The notes beneath the pieces are model-generated. The model did not search any database. It was not told where the DNA came from and saw only the letters and a program-made list of their open reading frames with translations. Position numbers and translations under genes: made by a program. From Bdellovibrionia bacterium (GTDB lineage: Bacteria > Bdellovibrionota > Bdellovibrionia > Bdellovibrionales > JAUICD01), in assembly GCA_030427965.1 (NCBI GenBank), contig JAUICD010000027.1, forward strand, positions 1-42,160: DNA of 42,160 nt. Reading direction: 5' to 3'. Shown piece after piece: positions 16,518-25,518 of the stretch (position 1 is the stretch's first letter; every line of letters begins with the position of its first letter).

Positions 16518-16644
16518 GACGTTTGCTTTCGGATCTCTCTTTCATATTGAAATGACCTCAGCTCGGTGCACGCGCTCACTCAAGTGAGCGCTGCTGCCAA
16601 ACGCATGAATGGAAATATGAAAGAGAGATCCGAAAGCAAACGTC
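16518..16644 (+). ncRNA. Candidate structured RNA / hairpin-repeat element, copy 2
   Basis: Arms 16518-16548 and 16614-16644 form a perfect 31-bp stem. The stem sequence is unlike that of copy 1, apart from the innermost few pairs next to the core (TATGAA side). The enclosed core, 16549-16613, is 65 nt, exactly as in copy 1, and is identical at 53 positions. The inner hairpin is GCGCTCAC, loop TCAA, GTGAGCGC, fully paired. Relative to copy 1, a U-A pair has become C-G and an A-C mismatch has become G-C, which supports pairing. It lies between two plus-strand small genes and the 3' end of a minus-strand lipoprotein gene. Plus-strand assignment comes from copy 1. Confidence 0.6.
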
Positions 16645-16714
16645 GATCTACTATATATTATATTCGTTTTTTCAACCCCCAACTCAGGAGCACTTAGAAG
16701 ATTGTCGAGTATTT

Positions 16715-17494
16715 CTAGAAATGAAAAGGCATTCCTAAGTTGATTCCATAAGAAAAGTAATTCGTGCTCCCACTGGAATACGTATTTGGAAGATTCATAA
16801 GAGAAACTTCAGCAGTGAACTCAAAGCCAATATGTTTGTTATGTGGGGAAAGGTTGACTCCAAAAAAGCCACCATAGCCATTGATGTCACGCTTTTCTTC
16901 AAAATCTTCATTTGAATCATCACGCTCATACTCAGCTTCAATTTTTCCTTGTAAGCCCTTACCCCCGCCATATATGCCAATCCATTTTTTAAACATATAT
17001 CCAATAGACAGAGCCGCTTCATAGTACGAGCCTTTGACTTTCCCTAGATCAATTTCAACATCATTTCCATTTTCATCTTCAATATCAAATTTTATACTGC
17101 CACCGTTCCAAGACTGCGTGTAACGCCCCGAAATAGCCGCACTCAAACCACCTTCATTTTCAAAGTAACTGTCTCCCAAAAATTGAATCTTAACTCCCCA
17201 TCTTGAAGCAGATCCAGAAGAAACTGTCCCTTCATAACTGACATCTAAAAATTCCAGAAGACCAAACGCCGCACCAAACCACATTGCAGGAAGAGTTCCC
17301 GAATAATCCGAATCTTGAATTTCTTCATCAGTCTCAAGGACATTCACCCCTAACATTGGCAAATATCCAAAACCTGTGCTTATGCGCCCACCTCCCATTC
17401 CATAAGTTTGAGGAGGATGACCCTCTTGAACGGGAACTGCAGTGGCACACCCAACGCAGAATAAAAGCGAAATTAATGCAATGACTTGCTTCAC
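16715..17494 (-). CDS. Outer-membrane-type lipoprotein with beta-barrel-like sequence
   Basis: The product has 259 residues. GTG 17494 is chosen because AAAAGGAGC precedes it and the protein then begins with a lipoprotein signal, MKQVIALISLLFCVGC followed by ATAVPV; longer in-frame starts would bury this. The remainder alternates polar and aromatic residues in strand-like segments with glycine turns (GYMFKKWIGIYGGGKG, YGGFFGVNLSP) and ends in a C-terminal Phe (GINLGMPFHF), as in outer-membrane barrels. No enzymatic motif is seen. It stands alone between structured intergenic regions. Confidence 0.75.
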   Translation of the reverse strand: MKQVIALISLLFCVGCATAVPVQEGHPPQTYGMGGGRISTGFGYLPMLGVNVLETDEEIQDSDYSGTLPAMWFGAAFGLLEFLDVSYEGTVSSGSASRWGVKIQFLGDSYFENEGGLSAAISGRYTQSWNGGSIKFDIEDENGNDVEIDLGKVKGSYYEAALSIGYMFKKWIGIYGGGKGLQGKIEAEYERDDSNEDFEEKRDINGYGGFFGVNLSPHNKHIGFEFTAEVSLMNLPNTYSSGSTNYFSYGINLGMPFHF

Positions 17495-17684
17495 ACAAAA
17501 GCTCCTTTTAAGAATAACATCAAAATGATAGTCCCTTTGATCAAAACGCACAACCCACAGGGCCGCCGATGATCTTTCGAACAACTGTGCGTCAATCCAG
17601 ATTGGCAAATATTTGTACTCAGGGATTCGGAGGCAATGTTTTGTTAAAATAAGCGTGTGAACCGAACTGAGCTTATTCTCTCAC

Positions 17685-17714
17685 AAAAAAAGCAGGAACA
17701 TTCCATGTTCCTGC
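17685..17714 (-). terminator. Rho-independent terminator after the metalloprotease
   Basis: Read on the minus strand, GCAGGAACAT, loop GGA, ATGTTCCTGC is followed by seven U. It starts 30 bases past the protease stop codon. Confidence 0.92.
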
Positions 17715-17744
17715 CTTGAAAAGACGGTGAGCCTTTTTAAAACT

Positions 17745-19472
17745 CTATTTCAAATAAATATCTAAACCATGAGTCTTAGCAGCCGACAAAATAGCTGCCC
17801 AATGACGAGTGCCGTTTGATAAATTCCCATCATCATCATCTCTTAAGGCAATCTCTTTCACTGCTTGTGGAATTGAACGCGCATTGCTTTTAATTGAAGG
17901 AAGAACAAGCTCTTCAAGTAACTTACGGCTTCCCTCTTCGCTTAGAGTTTTAGATAAGTTCACTTTTAGCTTCCAGACAAATCCAGAAAAGGCCTTCCCC
18001 ACTTCATGTGGATCAAATCGAGAGTCTTGTGGTGAAAAGCATCGCCCACAATCAAATCGGGCATCATATTTGTAGAGATTTGTACCAGAACGAAGAGCCG
18101 TCCCTGGCCCCTCAAAATGTTGTCCAACTTTTGGTTGCTCAGTCAACATAACCGCAATGACATCTCCCCAAGCTTCACTCAGAGCTGAATTTACAATATC
18201 CCCATAAACATCATCTATAAAATGACCGTATTCATGGTAAACAACGGTGTCATAAGCTGTATTCACACACCCAGAACCAGCGGAATAAAATCTAAATCCA
18301 CCACCACCGTAAGAAGCATTACAGGCAGTAGAGTTTAGATTCACTCGAAGTGGCGTGACTTCATTCATTTGACTTTTAGAAAACCCCTTTGAAACAAAAT
18401 ACTTTCTCACAAGACTTGCGTGAGCGTAGCCATTGATTTGTGCTGTCCTTGCTTCAGTTGGATCCTTCTTATTGAAGATAACACTAATTGGGCCATCCGA
18501 AGCCTCTATGGTTCCAGAAAGTGCCTGCCTTCGAACAGAACCATCAGAAACACGAAAGTATCGACCCGTTAAATCCAAACGAACACGGGCAGACTCTCTA
18601 GGTATAGAAAACTCCCCATCTTGATCTAAGTACATTCGATTGGCTTGCTCTCCTTCATAAACATGCATCAACAAATCTGGTAGTCTTAAAGGAGAAATCT
18701 CAATGTTTCCATCCTCATTGATTCCAAAAAACTGAGTTCCAAGTCCGTAAACAGTTCCCTCTATACCTCCTGCTGAGTAACTCCGATCTTCTACACGCAC
18801 TCGACCAGTCTCAGCATCAATCACAGCAACTTGATTATTGCCCCTATACTGTATTTCACGAACTGTTCTATATTCCCCATCTATGTTTCGAATGATTTTT
18901 TTATTTTTCCATACACGCGGGCTTACTGACTCTTCATTTGTAGCTCTTCGAGCTTTTTCCAAAGACTCGTTCTGTGACAAAATTTCTTTTGTTGCAATTT
19001 GAGGGATTTCTTTAAGTTCCCCCTCAGCCATTACCAACTTATAGCCAGTCTTTGTGTTCATCACCATTGTGTGAATAACATGATCTTGAACAGGAACCCC
19101 CTCAACATGTTGTACGAAATCCAAGTACACCTGCTCTTGTGTAAATTCACCATTTTCATAAACACGAGATGCCATTTGAAAAGAAGCCATCCACTTCTCG
19201 ACATCCACACCATTTGAAATTTGAGAAACAGCTTCTTTTAGAACAGTTTTTTCAAACTCTTTATGTTTTGGATTTAATCGAATTTTTTCTTTCATCAAAG
19301 CTGACTTGGATTTTAGAGCAGGCGTACGATTTGCTTTTTTATGAGCCTGCTTTTTTGAAATGTGTGGAGCTTGATTTACAAATTCCCCACTTTCTTGATT
19401 CACTACTACCAGTGCAACAACACCCAGCCCTATCAATGCCAAGGCATACAAAGATCGCTTTCCCCCACTCAT
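17745..19472 (-). CDS. Secreted zinc metalloprotease, thermolysin/fungalysin-like
   Basis: The product has 575 residues. ATG 19472 follows AAGGAG and gives MSGGKRSLYALALIGLGVVA, a signal peptide or anchor; a longer in-frame start lacks support. Residues up to about 230 look like an FTP/PepSY-type inhibitory propeptide (MNTKTGYKLVMAEGELKEIP, VAVIDAETGRVRVED). The catalytic site is HEYGH (His413, Glu414, His417), with the third zinc ligand Glu433 in LSEAWGD. This is the gluzincin arrangement of families M4 and M36; HEYGH and SEAWGD favour M36-like. It should mature outside the cytoplasm and degrade proteins in the envelope or medium. It is a single gene with its own terminator. Confidence 0.88.
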   Translation of the reverse strand: MSGGKRSLYALALIGLGVVALVVVNQESGEFVNQAPHISKKQAHKKANRTPALKSKSALMKEKIRLNPKHKEFEKTVLKEAVSQISNGVDVEKWMASFQMASRVYENGEFTQEQVYLDFVQHVEGVPVQDHVIHTMVMNTKTGYKLVMAEGELKEIPQIATKEILSQNESLEKARRATNEESVSPRVWKNKKIIRNIDGEYRTVREIQYRGNNQVAVIDAETGRVRVEDRSYSAGGIEGTVYGLGTQFFGINEDGNIEISPLRLPDLLMHVYEGEQANRMYLDQDGEFSIPRESARVRLDLTGRYFRVSDGSVRRQALSGTIEASDGPISVIFNKKDPTEARTAQINGYAHASLVRKYFVSKGFSKSQMNEVTPLRVNLNSTACNASYGGGGFRFYSAGSGCVNTAYDTVVYHEYGHFIDDVYGDIVNSALSEAWGDVIAVMLTEQPKVGQHFEGPGTALRSGTNLYKYDARFDCGRCFSPQDSRFDPHEVGKAFSGFVWKLKVNLSKTLSEEGSRKLLEELVLPSIKSNARSIPQAVKEIALRDDDDGNLSNGTRHWAAILSAAKTHGLDIYLK

Positions 19473-19824
19473 AATGTGCTCCTTCACGGGGCAACTGCCA
19501 CAAAAGCCCCCCACGGCTTCGGCGTCTTCCTTATCCTATACAAAGGAAGCATGTTGCCTCTTAGGTAAAAATTATAGCCCCCAAGACCTAGGTCCTAACA
19601 AATAGTATTAAATTCTTCTTACAATAAGGATCTATTATGGCAAAAAAGAGAGATAGATTCGATCTTGAGAGTTTTTGGGTACAGAGTTAAGTATTTAGTA
19701 TATATAATTTTTTCTCAATTTGAGGTGTTGTAAGAAAGACTCATCACTTTTTTCTTACAGAAATTGTGTGCTGTTCTGGCAGAACAATTTCTTTTTGCGT
19801 CGCATTAATTGGGAGATTCCAATA
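19473..19824. other. Intergenic region with a 17-codon frame and hairpins
   Basis: These 352 bases lie between the protease start and the end of the dpp operon. They contain a 10-bp palindrome GACCTAGGTC (19585-19594). A tiny plus-strand frame at 19637-19690 (MAKKRDRFDLESFWVQS) has AAGGA upstream and may be a leader peptide. The terminator-ended hairpin pair is listed separately. Nothing else is apparent. Confidence 0.45.
19703..19796 (+). ncRNA. Candidate small RNA ending in a terminator
   Basis: A TATAAT box at 19703-19708 lacks a good -35. About 20 bases on comes a hairpin with arms TGTAAGAAA (19729-19737) and TTTCTTACA (19751-19759). Directly after is a second hairpin, GAAATTGT (19760-19767) with ACAATTTC (19784-19791), followed by TTTTT. 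The T-tract orientation fits a plus-strand transcript of about 80 nt, converging on dppF. Alternatively the hairpins only stabilise the 3' end of the dpp mRNA. Confidence 0.4.
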
Positions 19825-20775
19825 TCAATCCGGATGATGACAAGACACGAAACGGTTGTCCAAAAGACGCAACTCCGGCACCTCTTTCTTACAACGCTCA
19901 TTTCCAAGAGGACATCTCAAGTGAAAAGCACAACCAGAAGGGGGATTAAGTGGAGAAGGAAGCTCACCCTCAAGAGGTCGTGTCCTCTGAAGTTTACCAC
20001 TTTGAACATTAGGAGTACTTGCAAGCAATGCCTTCGTATAAGGATGCTTTGTTTTTTCAAAGATCTCCTCACGTCCACCAAGCTCTGCAATCTTACCTAG
20101 ATACATAACAAGTGTTCGGTCTGAAATATGTTTCACTACAGAAAGGTCATGAGAAATAAAAATATAACTCAGACCCAATTGATCTTGAAGATCCATTAAG
20201 AGATTTAAAACTTGAGCCTGAACAGAAACATCAAGAGCCGAAACAGGTTCATCACAAATCAATATTTTGGGATTTAACACAAGTGCTCGAGCCACTCCAA
20301 TACGTTGTCTTTGTCCACCACTGAACATATGTGGGAATCTGTCTGCAAGCTCTGGGCGTAGCCCCACTTTTTCCATAGCTTCAGTAGCCTTCTTACGGCA
20401 CTCACTTCGACTAAAATTCGTATTAACAAAAAGAGGCTCTGCAACAATTTGCCATGCCTTTTTTCTTGGATTGATTGAACTATAGGGGTCTTGAAAAATC
20501 ATCTGGATGGTTTTTCGAAATTCAGTCCCATCCATTTTATCTGCATCTCGTCCCAAAAGTTTGTACTCACCACTGGTTCGTCGCTCAATGTTCATCAAAG
20601 CTTTTGCTAAAGTGCTTTTCCCACAACCTGATTCGCCAACAACAGCAAGGGTTTCTCCCGCCTTTAAATCAAAGCTCACACCATCTAGTGCTTTTACACT
20701 TCCAATTTTAGAAAAAACACCTCGAACCTCATAGTGCTTCTTTAAGTCTTTCACCGAAAGTACGACATCACTCAC
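19825..20775 (-). CDS. dppF: Dipeptide/oligopeptide ABC transporter ATPase, DppF/OppF type
   Basis: The product has 316 residues. GTG 20775 overlaps the dppD stop codon as GTGA, so translation is coupled. Walker A is GESGCGKST, the signature is FSGGQRQRIGVARAL, and Walker B is ILICDEPVSALD. The C-terminal Cys-rich oligopeptide-transporter tail is present (FHLRCPLGNERCKKEVP). It is the second of the two ATPases that power peptide import, and the last gene of the operon. Confidence 0.95.
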   Translation of the reverse strand: MSDVVLSVKDLKKHYEVRGVFSKIGSVKALDGVSFDLKAGETLAVVGESGCGKSTLAKALMNIERRTSGEYKLLGRDADKMDGTEFRKTIQMIFQDPYSSINPRKKAWQIVAEPLFVNTNFSRSECRKKATEAMEKVGLRPELADRFPHMFSGGQRQRIGVARALVLNPKILICDEPVSALDVSVQAQVLNLLMDLQDQLGLSYIFISHDLSVVKHISDRTLVMYLGKIAELGGREEIFEKTKHPYTKALLASTPNVQSGKLQRTRPLEGELPSPLNPPSGCAFHLRCPLGNERCKKEVPELRLLDNRFVSCHHPD

Positions 20776-21749
20776 CTCGCGCCCCCAACAGGTCTGATAC
20801 AACGAGTTTCTCGATCTCGAACAGGAATCAAAGCAGGAACTTTCAACTTACATTCAGGCTCTACCTTTTCACACCGGGGCCCAAACTGACATCCTTTGGG
20901 TCGGCTTGTTAAGTCTGGCACAAGACCCGGAATGCTTTTAAGTCGTGATCGATGAGCAACATTGGCTTGAGCACCTGGAAGAGATGCCAGTAGGCCCAAA
21001 GTATAAGGGTGAGTTGGGTCTTGAATGACAGATTCACTTTTACCCGTCTCAACAATTTGACCTGCATACATCACTTGGATTTTATCTGCCATTTCAGCAA
21101 CCACACCGATATCGTGTGTGATCAACATCAATCCCATATTTTTCTTTCGCTGTAACTCTTGAAGGAGTGCAAGTATCTGTGCCTGGATTGTGACATCAAG
21201 AGCTGTTGTGGGTTCATCGGCAATCAAAAGTTCTGGATCACATGCCATAGCAATAGCTATCATCACTCTTTGAGACATTCCTCCTGAAAGCTCATGTGGA
21301 TAAGAATTCATTCTTGAAATAGGATCTGGTATCCCCACAAGTGAAAGGAGCTCAAGAGACCTTTTGTGTCGAGCCTCTTTGTCACCTTTTCCATGAACTC
21401 TCAAAACTTCATCGAGTTGAAATTGAACTGTGAAACTTGGATTTAAACTTGTCATAGGATCTTGAAAAATCATCGCCATATGCCCCCCACGAAGTTTTCG
21501 TAGAGCCCCATCACTGGCATTAAGTAAGTCTATCCCCTTGAATTTCAATTTATCAGCTGTCACACGTGCGGTATCTGGTAAAAGTCCCATAATCGCAAGA
21601 CTTGTTAAACTTTTTCCACAGCCGGATTCCCCCACAACACCAAGAGTTTCACCTTCTTCTAATCGAAACGTGATACCTGTTACGGGCTGTATGAGCCCAC
21701 GAAGCGTTTCAAATTCAATGGTGAGGTTTTCAACTTCAAGTAAACTCAT
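20772..21749 (-). CDS. dppD: Dipeptide/oligopeptide ABC transporter ATPase, DppD/OppD type
   Basis: The product has 325 residues. It has Walker A GESGCGKSLTS, signature LSGGMSQRVMIAIAMA, Walker B LLIADEPTTALD and the conserved C-terminal tail CQFGPRCEKVEPECK. ATG 21749 overlaps the dppC stop codon (ATGA). It pairs with DppF at the cytoplasmic face of the DppBC channel. Confidence 0.95.
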   Translation of the reverse strand: MSLLEVENLTIEFETLRGLIQPVTGITFRLEEGETLGVVGESGCGKSLTSLAIMGLLPDTARVTADKLKFKGIDLLNASDGALRKLRGGHMAMIFQDPMTSLNPSFTVQFQLDEVLRVHGKGDKEARHKRSLELLSLVGIPDPISRMNSYPHELSGGMSQRVMIAIAMACDPELLIADEPTTALDVTIQAQILALLQELQRKKNMGLMLITHDIGVVAEMADKIQVMYAGQIVETGKSESVIQDPTHPYTLGLLASLPGAQANVAHRSRLKSIPGLVPDLTSRPKGCQFGPRCEKVEPECKLKVPALIPVRDRETRCIRPVGGAR

Positions 21750-22612
21750 TTCTTCAACCTCGGATCAAAGGCATCTCGTAGTCCGTCACCCAATAAGTTG
21801 AATCCCAACACAACGATCAAAATACAAAGACCAGGAAGAGTCACTAGCCAAGGGGAAGATTCAATAAAAGGTCTTGCATCAGCAAGCATCGTCCCCCACT
21901 CAGCCGTAGGAGGTTGCGCGCCCAATCCCAAAAAACCGAGGGCTGCAGCATTTAAAATCCCATCACTAAAGCCAAGAGCTCCCTGAACTATAAGTGGTGC
22001 CATACAGTTTGGCAGAATATTTTTTACCAAAACTCGAAAGTGGCTCGCTCCATAACTTTTTGAAGCAATGACATATTGTTTGGATTTCTCAGAACGCACC
22101 GAAGCTCTAACAAGACGTACAAAGCCTGGAATTGCAACAATACTCACAGCAACAATAGCATTGAAAAGATTGGGGCCAAGAATTGAAACCACAACAATGG
22201 CAAGCAAGATACTTGGAAGTGCCATCAAAATATCAACACCTCTCATGATAGCGCCATCAATAAACCCACCAGCATACCCGGCAATCAGCCCAATACTTGC
22301 TCCTATGGACATGGAAAACAACACAACCATAAATCCAATTCCAAGTGAAATGCGTGCACCATAAATCAAACGACTCAAGAGATCGCGTCCCACATCATCT
22401 GTACCAGCTATAAAATCAGCTGTCCCACCAGACCAAACAGGAGGAAGTTTCAATGCATCAGGAAACATTTGAGATTCTGTATAAGGAGCAAGAAATGGCG
22501 CAAAGATTGCGATCAACAAAAATAGACCAATCACCCAAAGTCCAATAACTGCACCACGATTTTGTCTAAAAAAGTACCAGAACTCTTTCAGTGGGGGAAG
22601 GGGCTTACTCAT
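21746..22612 (-). CDS. dppC: Peptide ABC transporter permease, DppC/OppC type
   Basis: The product has 288 residues, with about six membrane segments, the N-terminal OppC-like cytoplasmic stretch (FWYFFRQNRGAVIGL) and the extracytoplasmic GTDDVGRDLLSRLIYG typical of this subfamily. The ATPase-coupling loop is around ASKSYGASHFRVLVKNILPN. ATG 22612 overlaps the dppB stop codon (ATGA). Confidence 0.95.
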   Translation of the reverse strand: MSKPLPPLKEFWYFFRQNRGAVIGLWVIGLFLLIAIFAPFLAPYTESQMFPDALKLPPVWSGGTADFIAGTDDVGRDLLSRLIYGARISLGIGFMVVLFSMSIGASIGLIAGYAGGFIDGAIMRGVDILMALPSILLAIVVVSILGPNLFNAIVAVSIVAIPGFVRLVRASVRSEKSKQYVIASKSYGASHFRVLVKNILPNCMAPLIVQGALGFSDGILNAAALGFLGLGAQPPTAEWGTMLADARPFIESSPWLVTLPGLCILIVVLGFNLLGDGLRDAFDPRLKK

Positions 22613-23622
22613 GACTTCCCTCGTATTTTTGGATCTACAATTGCATATACAACGTCAACGCCCATATTGATCATAACAATCATAGCGGCAATGATCATAA
22701 TCCCGCCCTGAATAACAGGATAATCACGAGACGTAACACTATTAACAAGCCACTTACCAATCCCTGGCCATGAAAATATTGTTTCTGTAAGAATTGCGCC
22801 CGTCACAATTGTACCAAGCATAAGCCCAATAACTGTCACAACAGGGATCAAAGCATTTCGAAGTGCGTGTACAGCTACGACTTCAAACCGGGTCAACCCC
22901 TTTGCCTTAGCTGTACGGATGTAATCTTCTCCAAGAACCTCTAACATACTTGAACGAGTCATCCTTGCTATAACGGCAAGAGGAATTGTCCCCAAACAAA
23001 TTGCAGGGAGTATCAAGTGTTTCAGTGCACTCCAAAACGCAGCAAACCCATCTTCACTAAAAAGAGAATCTATCAATAAAAAGCCCGTCATAGGTGGGAT
23101 ATCAAACATCACATCAATTCGCCCAGACACAGGCGTCCATCCCAAGCCAACACTGAAATAGATAATAAGTATCAGTCCCCACCAAAAAATAGGCATAGAG
23201 TACCCAATCAGCGCTCCCCCCATGACAACATAATCAAAAGCCGAATTTCTCTTCACAGCAGCAATAATACCAAATGGAACACCAAGAAGAATGGCCCATA
23301 AAAGTCCTGCAAGCCCAAGCTCAAGTGTTGCTGGAAAACGATTGAAAAATTCAGATAAAACAGAGCTCTTAGATACTGTAGAAATCCCCAAATCACCTTG
23401 AAGGGCTTGTCCAACAAACTTAAAATATTGAACCAAAATAGGCTGATCCAATCCTAAGTTTTTCTGCATTTTGGCATATACAACAGGATCTGCCCCGCGT
23501 TCACCAAGCAATACAAGAACAGGGTCACCCGGCACAAGCCGAATGAGACCAAAGGCAATGATTGAAACCCCAACAAATGTTGGGATTAATACGGAAAAGC
23601 GTTTGAGTAAATATTTTGCCAT
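22609..23622 (-). CDS. dppB: Peptide ABC transporter permease, DppB/OppB type
   Basis: The product has 337 residues. The N-terminus, MAKYLLKRFSVLIPTFVGVS followed by RLVPGDPV, is the DppB signature. The coupling loop is AKGLTRFEVVAVHALRNALI, and about six membrane helices are visible. Its ATG shares one base with the dppA stop codon (TAATG). It forms the channel with DppC. Confidence 0.95.
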   Translation of the reverse strand: MAKYLLKRFSVLIPTFVGVSIIAFGLIRLVPGDPVLVLLGERGADPVVYAKMQKNLGLDQPILVQYFKFVGQALQGDLGISTVSKSSVLSEFFNRFPATLELGLAGLLWAILLGVPFGIIAAVKRNSAFDYVVMGGALIGYSMPIFWWGLILIIYFSVGLGWTPVSGRIDVMFDIPPMTGFLLIDSLFSEDGFAAFWSALKHLILPAICLGTIPLAVIARMTRSSMLEVLGEDYIRTAKAKGLTRFEVVAVHALRNALIPVVTVIGLMLGTIVTGAILTETIFSWPGIGKWLVNSVTSRDYPVIQGGIMIIAAMIVMINMGVDVVYAIVDPKIRGKS

Positions 23623-25214
23623 TACTTCAATTCAACAAATTCAAATATATTTCGTCCTAAAGGATCAATCTTGTATCCTTCAACATTGTTTAACATCGCA
23701 CGAAAAACTTTTGAGTGAGCAACAGTCACCCAAGGCGCCTCTTCTTTAAAAACTTCTTGTGCTTTCTTATAGAGACTTGCTCGCTGACCTTGATCTGTGA
23801 CTTCTTTTGCCTTCATGATCAGACTGTTGAACTCTTTGTCACACCAACGCGCCCTATTGGCTCCGCCTTTCACAGCTTCACAACCCAACAGAACATTTAA
23901 AAAGTTATCTGGGTCACCATTATCACCAGTCCAACCAAGTTGAAGCATTGTATGCTCACCTTTAGATGATTTATCCAAATAAGTTGGCCAATCATAACTC
24001 ACCAATTTCGTCTTGATTCCCACTGCCGCCAAATCCGCTTGCATCATTTCACCTAGCTTCTTCCCTGCAGGAATATATGGTCTAGAAACTGGCAATACCC
24101 ATAGGTCTGTTTGAAATCCACTTGGAAACCCTGCTGAGGCAAGAAGGGATTTTGCTTTTTCGGGATCGTAATTATAGTCCTTGATATCCTCGTTGTAGCT
24201 CCAGATTGTTGGAGGAAGTGGATTCTTAGCCACTTCTGCATTTCCTAGGTAAATCGCATTAATATAGGAAGCTCGGTTGAGCGCATGGTTCACAGCCTTA
24301 CGAACCAATTTATTGTCAAAAGGCTTCTTCTCTGTATTCATCGCAAGGTAGCCGACATTAAAGCCTGGTTTTTCCATCAACTTAATTTCACTACTTGCCT
24401 TCATGCTCTCAAGGTCTGCAGGAGCAGGGTATGTGACAAGATGACACTCACCTGCTTTCAATTTTTGATATCTGACACTGGCATCTGGGGTGATGGCATA
24501 AACCATTTTGTCTATCTTCACTTTGCCTGAGAAATAGTCTGGATTTGCTTTGTACCTAATAAGAGTGTCTTTCTTATATCGAACAAAGATAAATGCTCCT
24601 GTACCAACTGGGATGTTGTCGAGGTTATCAAGCTTACCTTCAGCCTGAAGTTTGTCCGCATATTCCTTTGAAAGAATACTAGCAAAATCCATTGCCAAGT
24701 TTGCCACAAAAGGGGCTTCAGGTTTGCTCAACTGAAACTTCACTGTGTAGTCATCCACTTTCACAATATTTTTTATAATATTTCCCATGTCCATTGAAAC
24801 AAAATACTCATATGTTCCGCCACTTACGTTGTGAAATGGGTTTTCTGCATTTCTCTGACGATCAAACGAAAAAATCACATCATCTGCATTAAAATCACGT
24901 GTTGGGGTGAAAAAATCTGTTTTATGAAACTTCACACCTCTTCGAAGTTTAAATGTGTATTCAAGACCGTTTTTTGACGCTTCCCAACTCTCAGCAAGTG
25001 ATGGGATCACTTCTGTTGTTCCGTATTTGAATTCAACAAGCCTGTTGTAAACTGCATGAGTGGCATCAAAAGTTGTTCCGTCAGTTGCAACCTGGGGGTT
25101 AAAAGAACTAGGACTTCCTTCTGAGCAAAAAACGAAGGTGTCACCTTTATCTGAAGAATTCTTTGTGCACGAAACGGCAAATACAGCCAAAAATAAAAGC
25201 ATCAGCTTTTTCAT
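23622..25214 (-). CDS. dppA: Peptide-binding lipoprotein of the transporter, DppA/OppA type
   Basis: The product has 530 residues. ATG 25214 is preferred because GGAG precedes it and it gives a lipoprotein signal, MKKLMLLFLAVFAVSC, with the acylated Cys at residue 16. An in-frame start 11 codons upstream would disrupt this. It belongs to solute-binding family 5, with the family pattern SPSSFNPQVATDGTTFDATH near the N-terminus and TFKLRRGVKFH near residue 100. It captures peptides in the periplasm for DppBCDF. It is the first gene of a compact five-gene operon in which every junction overlaps. Substrate range (di- or oligopeptide, or heme) cannot be read from sequence. Confidence 0.93.
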   Translation of the reverse strand: MKKLMLLFLAVFAVSCTKNSSDKGDTFVFCSEGSPSSFNPQVATDGTTFDATHAVYNRLVEFKYGTTEVIPSLAESWEASKNGLEYTFKLRRGVKFHKTDFFTPTRDFNADDVIFSFDRQRNAENPFHNVSGGTYEYFVSMDMGNIIKNIVKVDDYTVKFQLSKPEAPFVANLAMDFASILSKEYADKLQAEGKLDNLDNIPVGTGAFIFVRYKKDTLIRYKANPDYFSGKVKIDKMVYAITPDASVRYQKLKAGECHLVTYPAPADLESMKASSEIKLMEKPGFNVGYLAMNTEKKPFDNKLVRKAVNHALNRASYINAIYLGNAEVAKNPLPPTIWSYNEDIKDYNYDPEKAKSLLASAGFPSGFQTDLWVLPVSRPYIPAGKKLGEMMQADLAAVGIKTKLVSYDWPTYLDKSSKGEHTMLQLGWTGDNGDPDNFLNVLLGCEAVKGGANRARWCDKEFNSLIMKAKEVTDQGQRASLYKKAQEVFKEEAPWVTVAHSKVFRAMLNNVEGYKIDPLGRNIFEFVELK

Positions 25215-25518
25215 TCCTACTACTCCATTAAAATGTTGTCGTATCAATAACTTAAGATTGATCTTTTCCGGGTAGATCTACCTCGATTGGCAGCAATTTT
25301 CTATAAAAGAGAGGCCCTGATGCGCCGCGCCCATCGAATAGCTCCTATGATCTGCCAAGCCTCATTGAAAAAAATACCGTAATTAAGGGGGGAAATCTAA
25401 GCTCAATGATTTCAGATCAAATTTCTAATCAGAAAGTCACAGAAACGAGTGGACTCTTCACGACCTGCTAATCAAATTAGGCAGCTCGTATTTATAAAAA
25501 GAACAGTAACAGTATTGG
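25215..25518. other. Intergenic region with two palindromes
   Basis: No gene is seen. A perfect 12-bp palindrome GGTAGATCTACC (25271-25282) lies about 57 bases upstream of the dppA start and could be an operator. A hairpin at 25462-25491 (ACGA-CTGC arms around TAATCAAATTA) follows the stop codon of the gene at 25519 and may end or protect that transcript, although it has no T-tract. Confidence 0.4.

Noticed and set aside
17745..19472. Metalloprotease as a phage or toxin gene
   Set aside because: It has an ordinary propeptide, a single-gene unit and a terminator, with no mobile-element neighbours.
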